A stretch of 41,977 nucleotides of DNA from positions 1 to 41,977 of the forward strand of contig JAGYNU010000003.1 in assembly GCA_018399975.1 (NCBI GenBank). Direction: 5' to 3'. Positions 33,880 to 41,962 of this stretch are shown here, one piece after another. Below the pieces are notes generated by a model. The model searched no databases and was not told the origin of the DNA. It worked only from the letters and a program-made list of their open reading frames with translations. Made by a program: the position numbers and the translations under genes. The stretch comes from Candidatus Omnitrophota bacterium. GTDB lineage: Bacteria > Omnitrophota > Gorgyraeia > M55B152. Each line of letters starts with the position of its first letter. The first letter of the stretch is position 1.

Positions 33880-34365
33880 ATGGAGTTTAGATTTTGTCCT
33901 TTATGTAGAAATGCCTTAAAACAAAAAAAAGTAGATAATGTTAAAAGATTAGTTTGCTCGAAATGTGGATGGGTGTATTATAGAAATCCTTTACCTATAG
34001 TGATATGTGCAGTAAAAGATAAAGAAAATAAAATACTTGTAGCAAAAAGAAATACTAAGCCAAGTATAAATAAATGGGCATTGCCTGGAGGCTTTATCGA
34101 GTTAGATGAAACTCCTAAAGTTGCTTGTTTAAGGGAATTAAAAGAAGAAACAGGTTTAAAGGGAAAAGTAGAAAGGTTAATAGGCGTTTATATTCAAAAA
34201 TCTAAATATTATGGTTCACTTTTAGTTATTGGTTATGAAGTGAGTATTTCTGAAAATGGTTTATCATTGAATAGTGAATTGAAAGAAGCAAAGTTTTTTG
34301 ATAAAGAAAACTTACCTATTATCCCGTTTTTATCACATAGGAAAGTGATAAAAGAAGTGTTTTAA
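33880..34365 (+). CDS. Nudix hydrolase with N-terminal zinc ribbon
   Basis: A zinc ribbon (CPLCRNALKQKKVDNVKRLV, then CSKCGWVYYRNPLP) precedes the Nudix box GGFIELDETPKVACLRELKE followed by ETGL, which matches G-x5-E-x7-R-E-U-x-E-E-x-G-U exactly. It hydrolyses a nucleoside diphosphate linked to another group, probably ADP-ribose or NADH-like. At 161 residues it is smaller than NudC. The stop is six bases before the UDG gene, so the two are probably translated together. Confidence 0.9.
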   Translation: MEFRFCPLCRNALKQKKVDNVKRLVCSKCGWVYYRNPLPIVICAVKDKENKILVAKRNTKPSINKWALPGGFIELDETPKVACLRELKEETGLKGKVERLIGVYIQKSKYYGSLLVIGYEVSISENGLSLNSELKEAKFFDKENLPIIPFLSHRKVIKEVF

Positions 34366-34370
34366 AAGAT

Positions 34371-34958
34371 ATGGAAGAATTAAATAGTTTAGAAGAAATT
34401 TTTGAAGCGGTAGAAAATTGTGAAAAATGTAAATTGCATGAGTTCAGGGATAAATGTGTATTTGCTGAAGGTAAAAACAATGCTAATATTATGTTAGTTG
34501 GTTTATCTCCTGGAAGGCAGGAGAATTTAAGTGGAAGGTTATTTGTTGGGCCTTCTGGAGATTTTTTGAATGAACTTTTGCAATTAGCTGGACTGGATAG
34601 GAATGAGCTTTACATAACCAATATTATAAAATGCCATGCTCCTACTTATGCAATAGGGCCAAAAGAAATATCTGCTTGTTCTATATATCTTGATAAACAA
34701 ATAGATATAGTAAATCCTAAAGTAATTATTGCATTAGGGTCTGTAGCTGGACGTTATATTTTAGAAAAATATAATATAGCCAATCAAAAAGTTTCAGATA
34801 TTCACGGACAGGTTTTTTCTGTTTCTATGAAGGATTTGTTTAGTCCAGATAGAACTTTAAAAATAATTCCTATGTTTCATCCAGCTGCAGCATTAAGGTC
34901 TGAGGGATTATTAGAATTGGTTAAAAAAGATTGGCAAAACTTAGGTGAAAAATTATGA
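34371..34958 (+). CDS. Uracil-DNA glycosylase superfamily protein (family 4-like, Fe-S)
   Basis: This is a 195-residue protein with the Fe-S cysteine layout of family 4: CEKCKLHEF near the N-terminus, then TNIIKCHAPTYAIGPKEISAC. Motif A reads VGLSPGRQENLSGRLFVGPS and motif B MFHPAAALRS. In family 4 motif A is normally GEAPG with a catalytic-region Glu; here it is GLSPG, which is closer to family 5. The Fe-S and motif B pattern remain family 4. It removes uracil from DNA unless the substitution has changed specificity. The 3' end overlaps thiC by four bases (ATGA). Confidence 0.82.
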   Translation: MEELNSLEEIFEAVENCEKCKLHEFRDKCVFAEGKNNANIMLVGLSPGRQENLSGRLFVGPSGDFLNELLQLAGLDRNELYITNIIKCHAPTYAIGPKEISACSIYLDKQIDIVNPKVIIALGSVAGRYILEKYNIANQKVSDIHGQVFSVSMKDLFSPDRTLKIIPMFHPAAALRSEGLLELVKKDWQNLGEKL

Positions 34959-36214
34959 AAAATGATATTCTTAATTACATAGTTAAAAAAGAAAGTATTG
35001 GTATTAATCGATTGAAGAGTAATATTGCACAAGGGTCAGCTGTTATTTTAGCAAATAAAAATCATAAAAATATTCGGCCAGTAGCAATAGGCAAGGGATT
35101 AACAACTAAAGTCAATGCTAATATCGGAGCATCTTCTACAGATTTAAATTTAGAAGCAGAATTAAAAAAACTAAATGTAGCTGTAAAAGCAGGAGCAGAT
35201 ACAATAATGGATTTAACTATAGCTGATGATTTTAAAGATATTGACAAAATAAGAAAAGCTATTATCCAAAATTGCAATCAGCCATTAGGTACTGTTCCTA
35301 TCTATCAAGTAGCTATTGAATCTGGTTCTCTTAAGGATATGACAATAGAGAGTTATCTCAAAGTTTATGAAAAGCAGGCTAAAGAAGGTGTAGATTTTAC
35401 TACTGTGCATGCTGGAGTTACAAAAAAAGCTTTAGAGTTAGTTAGTAAAAGATTAATCCCTGTAGTATCAAGAGGTGGCTCTTTTTTACTTAAATGGATG
35501 TCTAAAAATAATAAAGAGAGTTTTCTTTATGAGTACTTTGATGAAATTTTGGATATTGCCAAAGAATATAATATGACTATAAGTTTAGGTGATGGATTAA
35601 GGCCCGGCTGTATTGCTGATTCTACTGATAAAGCTCAAATCTATGAATTAAAAGTTTTGGGTGAACTTACTTTAAAAGCAAGAGAAAAAGATGTGCAGGT
35701 TATAGTTGAAGGGCCGGGGCATATTCCGCTAAATGAAATTAAGAAAAATATCGAATTAGAAAAAGATATTTGCTCTAATGCTCCTTTTTATGTTTTAGGG
35801 CCTCTTCCAATAGATACAGCAGCAGGTTATGATCATATTGCGTGTAGTATAGGAGGAGCTTTAGCTGCTTATTATGGAGCAGATTTCCTTTGTTACGTAA
35901 CTCCGAAGGAACATATTGGTTTACCTGAAATTGAAGATGTTCATGAGGGAGTGGTAGTTACTAAATTAGCGGCACAAATTGCAGATATTGCGAAGGGAAA
36001 CAAAAAAAGAAATTTTGAGAGTAAATTAATGTCGGAAGCAAGAAGAAATTTTAAATGGAACGATATGGAAAAATACGCTCTTGACCCTAAGAAATTTGAA
36101 GATATGATTAAAGAGAGTCCCAGATTGACGAAAGGAGGTTGTTCTATGTGTGGCGACGAATTTTGTGCATTGAAAGTTTATAGAAAAAAAGAAAGGAGGA
36201 AAAATAGTAAATGA
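34955..36214 (+). CDS. thiC: Phosphomethylpyrimidine synthase ThiC
   Basis: The 419-residue protein shows AVKAGADTIMDLT, FTTVHAGVTKKALEL, SLGDGLRPGC, VEGPGHIPL and the C-terminal cluster motif CSMCGDEFC (C-x2-C-x4-C), the unusual radical SAM site of ThiC. It rearranges aminoimidazole ribotide to HMP phosphate in thiamine synthesis. It is shorter than proteobacterial ThiC, lacking the N-terminal extension, as is usual in anaerobes. It overlaps its neighbours by four bases on both sides. There is no TPP riboswitch upstream, because it sits inside an operon. Confidence 0.93.
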   Translation: MKNDILNYIVKKESIGINRLKSNIAQGSAVILANKNHKNIRPVAIGKGLTTKVNANIGASSTDLNLEAELKKLNVAVKAGADTIMDLTIADDFKDIDKIRKAIIQNCNQPLGTVPIYQVAIESGSLKDMTIESYLKVYEKQAKEGVDFTTVHAGVTKKALELVSKRLIPVVSRGGSFLLKWMSKNNKESFLYEYFDEILDIAKEYNMTISLGDGLRPGCIADSTDKAQIYELKVLGELTLKAREKDVQVIVEGPGHIPLNEIKKNIELEKDICSNAPFYVLGPLPIDTAAGYDHIACSIGGALAAYYGADFLCYVTPKEHIGLPEIEDVHEGVVVTKLAAQIADIAKGNKKRNFESKLMSEARRNFKWNDMEKYALDPKKFEDMIKESPRLTKGGCSMCGDEFCALKVYRKKERRKNSK

Positions 36215-36876
36215 AGTATGTGACTTCGCAACAGATGATGGAAATTGATAAACAGACAATAGAAAAATTTGGGATACCTTCTATTGTTTTGATGGAAAAT
36301 GCAGGTAGAAGTGCTGCTGAGGTCTCAATTAGTATGTTAAAAAATTCGAACAATAAAAAAGCAACTTGTATTTGTGGTAAAGGTAATAATGCTGGAGATG
36401 GTTTTGTATGTGCTAGGCATTTGGTTAATAAAGGGATTGATGCAGAAATTTTTTTGATAGGAGATTCTTTTAAATTGAAACCGGATGCTAAATTAAATTT
36501 TAATATTTTAGAAAAGATGAAGGTAAAAATTAAGGTTTTGAAAAACGATAGGGATTTTAAATTTTTAAAGGAAGAGTTGAAGAAAAGTCAACTTATAATA
36601 GATGCAATATTCGGTATAGGTTTATCTGGAGAAGTAAAACCACCTTATAGTATAGCTATTGATTTAATAAACCAATCTAAAAAATTTGTTTTAGCAATAG
36701 ATGTTCCTTCGGGTTTAGATGCTACAACGGGAAAGAGTTTAGGAGCTTGTATAATGGCAAAAAAAACAGTAACTTTTGGGCTACCCAAAGCTGGATTTAC
36801 TAAAAATGATGGCCCATTGAGTGTCGGGGAATTAGATGTGGTAGATATTTCTATCCCAAATCAACTTTTAAAATAG
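36211..36876 (+). CDS. nnrE: NAD(P)H-hydrate epimerase (YjeF N-terminal domain)
   Basis: The 221 residues match the epimerase half of YjeF: MEIDKQTIEKFGIPSIVLME, CGKGNNAGDGFVCARHL, LIIDAIFGIGLSGEVKPPY, LAIDVPSGLDATTG and TFGLPKAGF. It equilibrates R- and S-hydrates of NADH and NADPH so that the dehydratase can repair them. The kinase-like dehydratase domain (NnrD) is absent here; in many bacteria it is fused on. The ribosome site GGAGG is inside thiC and the ATG overlaps its stop. Confidence 0.9.
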   Translation: MKYVTSQQMMEIDKQTIEKFGIPSIVLMENAGRSAAEVSISMLKNSNNKKATCICGKGNNAGDGFVCARHLVNKGIDAEIFLIGDSFKLKPDAKLNFNILEKMKVKIKVLKNDRDFKFLKEELKKSQLIIDAIFGIGLSGEVKPPYSIAIDLINQSKKFVLAIDVPSGLDATTGKSLGACIMAKKTVTFGLPKAGFTKNDGPLSVGELDVVDISIPNQLLK

Positions 36877-36897
36877 ATAAATAAAATAGGAGAATAA

Positions 36898-37677
36898 ATG
36901 GATATTGAAAGAAGGAGAAAAATAGCAATTAAAGCCTGTAAAAAGGCAGGGAAAATATTAAAAGATAATTTTAAAAAGACAATTGAAATTGAGAGTAAAA
37001 CAAATAAAGATTTGGTTACAAATATTGATAAGAAAGCAGATGAAACAACAATAAAATTAATAAAGAAAACATTTCCTAAAGATGGCATTTTATCTGAGGA
37101 AAGTAAAGGTTTGTCTTCTGAAACAGGATACAGATGGGTTATTGACCCTATGGATGGAACACATAATTTTGTTCATAATATAGATATTTTCGGGGTTTCA
37201 ATAGCTGTAGAATTTAAAGGTGAAGTTATTTTAGGAGTAATATATATGCCTTGGACAGATGAATTTTATATTGCTCAAAAAGGAAAGGGAGCTTATTGTA
37301 ATGGTAAAAAAATAGAGGTATCCAAAAGAGAATTAAATAAGGCAACTTTGGTTTATGATAGTAGTATCCGTTATAACAAAGAACAAATGCTTGAAGTTTT
37401 AGGTAAACTTACCGATAAGGTTTTTAATGTGCGTATGTTTGGTTCTTCTGCCAGAAGTTTGACTTATGTTGCTGAAGGTAGGGTTGATGTGGAAGTAGAA
37501 TTTAATGATAAAGTTTGGGATTTTGCTTCAGGACTTCTTTTAATTGAGGAAGCGGGAGGGAAAGTTACTGATTTTGAAGGAAGGCCTTGGAGTCTCGATA
37601 TCAAAGGTTATATTGCTTCAAATAAAACTATTCATCAAGACATTTTAGACACTGTAAGAAATAGCTTAGAAAAATAA
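36898..37677 (+). CDS. Inositol monophosphatase family protein
   Basis: This 259-residue protein has the metal-site motifs of the IMPase/FBPase superfamily: LSEESKG (Glu), WVIDPMDGTHNFVH (Asp-x2-Asp-Gly) and VEFNDKVWDFASGLLLIEEA (C-terminal Asp). Bacterial members hydrolyse myo-inositol phosphate, fructose 1,6-bisphosphate or 3'-phosphoadenosine phosphate. Given the class I aldolase elsewhere in this window, an FBPase role is one option. GGAG sits just before the ATG, 21 bases after the epimerase. Confidence 0.88.
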   Translation: MDIERRRKIAIKACKKAGKILKDNFKKTIEIESKTNKDLVTNIDKKADETTIKLIKKTFPKDGILSEESKGLSSETGYRWVIDPMDGTHNFVHNIDIFGVSIAVEFKGEVILGVIYMPWTDEFYIAQKGKGAYCNGKKIEVSKRELNKATLVYDSSIRYNKEQMLEVLGKLTDKVFNVRMFGSSARSLTYVAEGRVDVEVEFNDKVWDFASGLLLIEEAGGKVTDFEGRPWSLDIKGYIASNKTIHQDILDTVRNSLEK

Positions 37678-37735
37678 GATAAGTAAGGTTTAAAACAAAA
37701 TTTTCTTTTAAAATTTATAAAATAAATAAGCCAAA

Positions 37736-38692
37736 ATGGAAAATGATAATCTAATTGTATTTGGTCCGATTCCTTCAAGACGTTTGGGCCGAAGTTTAGG
37801 TATTAACAATATTCCTCCTAAATTTTGTAGTTATTCTTGTATTTATTGCCAAGCTGGAAGAACTTCACATATGCAGGTTGAAAGGCGCTCTTTTTATAAA
37901 CCCGAAAAGATATTAAAAGCCGTGCAAAGAAAGATTAAAGAAGCAGAAAATAAAGGAGAGCATATAGATTATCTAAGTTTTGTTCCAGATGGGGAGCCTA
38001 CTTTAGATATAAATCTGGGTAAAGAATTAAAGTTACTTAAATCATTTAATATTAAAACCGCGGTTATCTCAAATGCTTCTCTTATATGGCAGAAAAGTGT
38101 TCAGAAAGATTTATATAATGCCGATTGGGTTTCTTTAAAAATAGATGCTGCAAGTAAACATATCTGGAATAAGATTAATAGGCCCCATAAGTCTTTACAT
38201 ATTGATGAAATATTTCAGGGTATTGTTGAATTTTCAAATAGTTTTAAAGGTGATCTAACCACGGAAACTATGCTTATCCGAGGGATTAATGATAACATAG
38301 AAGAAATGCAAAAGGTTGCCAAATTTATTTCTAAATTAAAAGACTCTAAAAGTTACATTTCTATTCCGACTAGGCCACCAGCAGAAAAATGGGTAAATTC
38401 TGCTACAGAACATTCAATAAATATGGCATATCAACTTTTTAAAGAAGAGTCTATTAATGTTGAATATCTTATTGGTTACGAAGGGAATGCTTTTGCATAT
38501 ACAGGGAATGTAGAAGAAGATTTATTAAGTATTACTTCAGTACATCCAATGAAAGAAGAAGCAGTGAGTGAATTTTTAAAAAAAGCTAATGCAGAAAAAG
38601 AAATAATTCAAAAGTTATTAGATGAAAATAAGTTGATGGAAACTAAATATAGAGAGAGTAAATTTTATTTAAGAAAATTTAATATGAAATAG
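37736..38692 (+). CDS. Radical SAM protein (COG0731-like)
   Basis: The family start FGPIPSRRLGRSLGINNIPP is followed by cluster cysteines C31, C35 and C38 (FCSYSCIYCQAG), and then YLSFVPDGEPTLDINLG and TETMLIRGINDN. This is the group often annotated as wyosine-synthase-like; in bacteria no wyosine is made, so that name is unsafe. The C-terminal 70 residues (DLLSITSVHPMKEEAVSEFL) are a winged-helix-like extension. It stands 20 bases before the DtxR/FeoA regulator, and may belong to the same transcript. Reaction unknown. Confidence 0.8.
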   Translation: MENDNLIVFGPIPSRRLGRSLGINNIPPKFCSYSCIYCQAGRTSHMQVERRSFYKPEKILKAVQRKIKEAENKGEHIDYLSFVPDGEPTLDINLGKELKLLKSFNIKTAVISNASLIWQKSVQKDLYNADWVSLKIDAASKHIWNKINRPHKSLHIDEIFQGIVEFSNSFKGDLTTETMLIRGINDNIEEMQKVAKFISKLKDSKSYISIPTRPPAEKWVNSATEHSINMAYQLFKEESINVEYLIGYEGNAFAYTGNVEEDLLSITSVHPMKEEAVSEFLKKANAEKEIIQKLLDENKLMETKYRESKFYLRKFNMK

Positions 38693-38712
38693 TAATGTAA
38701 GAAATAATACAA

Positions 38713-39303
38713 ATGTTTAAAGAAACCGAAATTATAAAAATAGTTAGAGAGGATGTTTTAAGAATATTAGGCGAAAAAAAGAAGAGTATTCCTTTAGATG
38801 TAATAGAAAAAGAGATTAGTGTTTCAAATAACTATATTATGCAAGCTATTGAAGAGTTGCTAAAAGAACAATTAATTCGGAGCAGAAATAATTCTTTTGA
38901 GTTAGAGACTAAAGGTTTACAAGTAACAAAGGATATATTAAAGAAGCATCTTGTTTGTGAAGATTATTTTAAACAATCGAGGAATGAAAAAAAGGCTCAC
39001 GAAATAGCAAATATTCTTGAGCATTGTATTTCTCATAAAGTTATTGATAATATAAAAAAATTTTCTACATTAAAAGAAAAAGGTGTACCTTTAACAGAAA
39101 TTGGTCTTAAGAAAAAAGGAATAATTACTGATATTATGTTTTCTGATTATGGATTATTTGAAAGAATAGTTAGTATGGGGATGTGTTTGGGGGAACAAAT
39201 TGAAGTTGTTTATAATATCCCTGATGGTGTTGTTATTAATGTGGGGGGTAAGAATTTTGCTGTAGGTAAAGAAATAGCAAAGAAGATTGAGGTTTTAGTA
39301 TGA
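38713..39303 (+). CDS. DtxR-like metal regulator with FeoA domain
   Basis: Residues 1-75 look like a winged helix (SIPLDVIEKEISVSNNYIMQ, then AIEELLKEQLIRSRNNSFEL). Residues 94-112 are the dimer helix AHEIANILEHCISHKVIDN, in which H96, E103 and H104 fall where DtxR has His98, Glu105 and His106; the DtxR Cys102 position is Asn100. Residues 120-196 form a FeoA/SH3 domain (KGVPLTEIGLKKKGIITDIM, ending GKEIAKKIEVLV). So regulator and FeoA function may be in one protein. It overlaps feoB by four bases (ATGA at 39300-39303). It probably senses Fe(II) or Mn(II) and controls the iron genes. Confidence 0.83.
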   Translation: MFKETEIIKIVREDVLRILGEKKKSIPLDVIEKEISVSNNYIMQAIEELLKEQLIRSRNNSFELETKGLQVTKDILKKHLVCEDYFKQSRNEKKAHEIANILEHCISHKVIDNIKKFSTLKEKGVPLTEIGLKKKGIITDIMFSDYGLFERIVSMGMCLGEQIEVVYNIPDGVVINVGGKNFAVGKEIAKKIEVLV

Positions 39304-41207
39304 AATTTAAAATTCTTCTGGTTGGACAACCTAATGTGGGGAAATCTACACTGCTTAATGCTTTAGTTGGGGCAAAAGTCATAGTATCGAATTATCCTGG
39401 GACTACAGTTGAAGTAACTAAAGCTAAGAAAGTAATTGGTGGGCACGTAATAGAGTTTATAGATACTCCAGGGATATATTCTATTTCTGATATGTCTGAA
39501 GAGGAAAAAGTTACTGAGAAAGCTTTATTTGAAACAGAAATAGATGGAGCAGTAGTGATAGTTGATAGTAGTTCTCTTGAAAGAGGCCTTTATCTTACAT
39601 TTCAGATTTTAGAAGCGGGAAGGCCTGTGGTTTTGGTTTTAAATTTTGTTGAAGGGGCAAAAAAAAGAGGAATAATAATTAACTGCAGTAAGTTAAGTGA
39701 AATATTAAATATTCCAGTTATTCCAGTAAATCCCTTAACAAAAAATCAAATAGGTGAATTTGTAAATACCATTTTAAAAATTAATGAAATTAAGACTAAA
39801 CCTTTCAATATAAGATATGATGGCCATATAGAAAAAGCAATAGAAGATTTATTGCCCCAAATAGTTGGGAATTATTTACCAAAGAGGTTTATAGCCCTTA
39901 GAATATTGGAAGGAGATATTGATTTTTACAAATATTTAAAAGGTAAAAAAGTAATTGAGAAAAATAAAGAAGATTTAGAAAAACATACAGGGGTTAGCCA
40001 AGATATAGCAATAGCTAGATTTGGAACAGCAGCTTTTGTCGCAAAGAAAGTTACCCAATTAACTTCTATAAAAAAAATAAGGAAAAGTTTAGAGCAACGA
40101 ATTGATGAAATTATTCTCCATAGAGTATGGGGCCCGGTTATTACTTTTTTGACTTTTTTTACTATATTTGGTGTATTACTTTATTTTGGTGGTTGGATAG
40201 AAAAAATTCTTATAGGTTTTGCTGAAGGTTCTATCTTTCCGGTTATTAAATTTGGTAGCGGTTTTTTAGGTACGGCGTTAGAAATGGGAATAATAGGGGT
40301 GATGGCTGGTGTTGCTATTGCTTTACCATATGTTTTTTTATTTTATTTTCTTTTTGCCTTAATTGAAGATGTAGGAATTCTTTCAAGGTTTGTGGTTAAT
40401 TTAGAAAGATTTTTAAGAAAATTAAATTTTCCTGGGAAAGCAATGATTCCATTAGCTTTAGGGTTGGGGTGTACTGTCCCAGCTATTAGAGCGACAAGGG
40501 TTTTATCTTCAGAAAAAAGACGCTTTTGCACAGCGTCTCTTTTTACTGCAGTTCCTTGTTCTTCTCGTATTGCTATAGTAATGGGAATAGTTGGACATTT
40601 TGGTGGCAAACTTTTAGCAATTGCTGTTTTTATTTCCATTATTGTGGCTTTTTTAATTTTTGCTTATTTGATAAAAAAAATTATGCGATTAGAAAAAAAA
40701 CCAATACTTTATGAATTGCCTGAACTACCACCTTATAGAATGCCTTCGATTAAAAATATTGTTGCTAAAAGTTGGATAAGGATGAAGACTTTTGTTTATG
40801 TAGTTATACCTTTTTTAATTATAGGAGGAATTATATATGCAGTATTAGATATTTTAGGAGTTACTAAATCTATTATAACTCCATTTTTGCCTATTACATG
40901 GTGGTTGGGATTACCTGCAGTAGCAATTATTCCATGGGCATTTTCTTATTTACAAAAAGATCTTTCTGCAGCAATGCTTTTTTCTGTTTTAGGAAGTGAA
41001 ATAGCTTTAGTTTTATCACCTCTTCAGATATATACATTTGGAGTAGCAACTACTATTGGAATTCCTTGCATGATTGCTTCTGGAATGCTTTGGAAAGAAT
41101 TTGGGTTTAAAAGGGCTTTTCTTTTAACTTTAATATCAGCAGTTTATGGCATTATATTTGCCGGTTTAGCATGGAGAGGAGTTCAATTTTTTAGCAATAT
41201 TAGATAG
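39300..41207 (+). CDS. feoB: Ferrous iron transport protein B
   Basis: This 635-residue FeoB has G1 GQPNVGKST (residues 8-16), G2/G3 SNYPGTTVEV and DTPGIYS, then a G4-like NFVEGAKK where most FeoB have N-x-x-D; here Asp is Glu. Multiple transmembrane helices follow, with the Gate motifs GLGCTVPAIRATRVL and TAVPCSSRIAI. FeoB imports Fe(II) across the inner membrane. There is no separate feoA; its domain is on the upstream regulator. The gene is shorter than E. coli FeoB (773 residues). It is translationally coupled to the regulator and followed after 45 bases by an unknown His/Cys-rich membrane protein. Confidence 0.93.
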   Translation: MKFKILLVGQPNVGKSTLLNALVGAKVIVSNYPGTTVEVTKAKKVIGGHVIEFIDTPGIYSISDMSEEEKVTEKALFETEIDGAVVIVDSSSLERGLYLTFQILEAGRPVVLVLNFVEGAKKRGIIINCSKLSEILNIPVIPVNPLTKNQIGEFVNTILKINEIKTKPFNIRYDGHIEKAIEDLLPQIVGNYLPKRFIALRILEGDIDFYKYLKGKKVIEKNKEDLEKHTGVSQDIAIARFGTAAFVAKKVTQLTSIKKIRKSLEQRIDEIILHRVWGPVITFLTFFTIFGVLLYFGGWIEKILIGFAEGSIFPVIKFGSGFLGTALEMGIIGVMAGVAIALPYVFLFYFLFALIEDVGILSRFVVNLERFLRKLNFPGKAMIPLALGLGCTVPAIRATRVLSSEKRRFCTASLFTAVPCSSRIAIVMGIVGHFGGKLLAIAVFISIIVAFLIFAYLIKKIMRLEKKPILYELPELPPYRMPSIKNIVAKSWIRMKTFVYVVIPFLIIGGIIYAVLDILGVTKSIITPFLPITWWLGLPAVAIIPWAFSYLQKDLSAAMLFSVLGSEIALVLSPLQIYTFGVATTIGIPCMIASGMLWKEFGFKRAFLLTLISAVYGIIFAGLAWRGVQFFSNIR

Positions 41208-41252
41208 CATATAAATTATTGTAAATTTGGTTTTACTAATCAGGAGGTAGAA

Positions 41253-41882
41253 ATGTTTAAACAAATTTTTAAAGAATTGAAAAACCATGCCCCTTTTACT
41301 ATTTTTGGAGCAGTTACAGGGATTATAATTATGCTATTTTTTCATAGATTGCCCTCTAATGTTTCTTATAACATATTTTATATACTTCATCCAATTCACG
41401 TCGTTTTGAGTGCTCTTGTTACTGCATCTATGTATAAACTTCATACATGTGAGCATATAAGTGGTAAATGTTTAAAGGGTAAATGTAATCTTTGGCTTTT
41501 GCTTATTATTGGGTATATAGGCGCTATAGGTATTGCTACGTTAAGTGATTCGATTATACCTTATTTGGCTGAGGTAATGTTAGATATGCCTAATAGGGGA
41601 ATTCATTTGGGTTTCATCGAAAAATGGTGGTTAGTAAATCCCTTGGCTATTATAGGTGTTTTTATAGCTGCTTTTAGGCCAACTACGAAATTTCCACATG
41701 CAGGCCATGTTTTATTAAGTACTTGGGCATCGCTTTTTCATATTATTATGTCTGCAGGAGAATCATTAGCTTGGTTTTTATATATTGGTATTTTCTTATT
41801 TCTTTTTCTTGCGGTTTGGATACCTTGTTGTGTAAGTGATATTGTATTCCCTCTACTTTTTGTTAAAAACAAAAATAAATAA
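41253..41882 (+). CDS. His/Cys-rich integral membrane protein next to FeoB
   Basis: I do not recognise this 209-residue protein. About six hydrophobic segments can be drawn (roughly 15-31, 42-60, 79-100, 126-141, 153-168, 174-204). Potential metal ligands lie in or beside them: H46-P-I-H49, H64-x-C66-E-H68, C73, C78, H118, H149, H152, H163, E170 and P191-C192-C193 with D196. Position directly behind feoB and this ligand density suggest a metal transporter or an accessory of the Feo system; that is inference. AGGAGG is seven bases before the ATG. The candidate operator promoter follows its stop. Confidence 0.75.
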   Translation: MFKQIFKELKNHAPFTIFGAVTGIIIMLFFHRLPSNVSYNIFYILHPIHVVLSALVTASMYKLHTCEHISGKCLKGKCNLWLLLIIGYIGAIGIATLSDSIIPYLAEVMLDMPNRGIHLGFIEKWWLVNPLAIIGVFIAAFRPTTKFPHAGHVLLSTWASLFHIIMSAGESLAWFLYIGIFLFLFLAVWIPCCVSDIVFPLLFVKNKNK

Positions 41883-41932
41883 ATTCTAACAGGAAATTCG
41901 GCTTTTTAGCAAATACTATTATATTTTTTTTC

Positions 41933-41962
41933 TTGACATAATGATACTATTTTAGTATCATT
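41933..41962 (+). promoter_or_regulatory. Promoter with palindromic operator at the right edge
   Basis: TTGACA (41933-41938) and TATCAT (41956-41961), 17 bp apart, form a near-consensus promoter. The spacer holds a perfect 10-bp inverted repeat: AATGATACTA at 41940-41949 and TAGTATCATT at 41953-41962, centre TTT. A repressor here would block RNA polymerase. The gene it controls lies beyond the window. Given the DtxR-like regulator 2.6 kb upstream, a metal-dependent repressor site is a fair guess. Confidence 0.6.

Noticed and set aside
34700-34955. Possible TPP riboswitch before thiC
   Set aside because: thiC overlaps the upstream UDG gene by four bases, and no CTGAGA or ACCTGATC-type TPP core is visible in the sequence before it.
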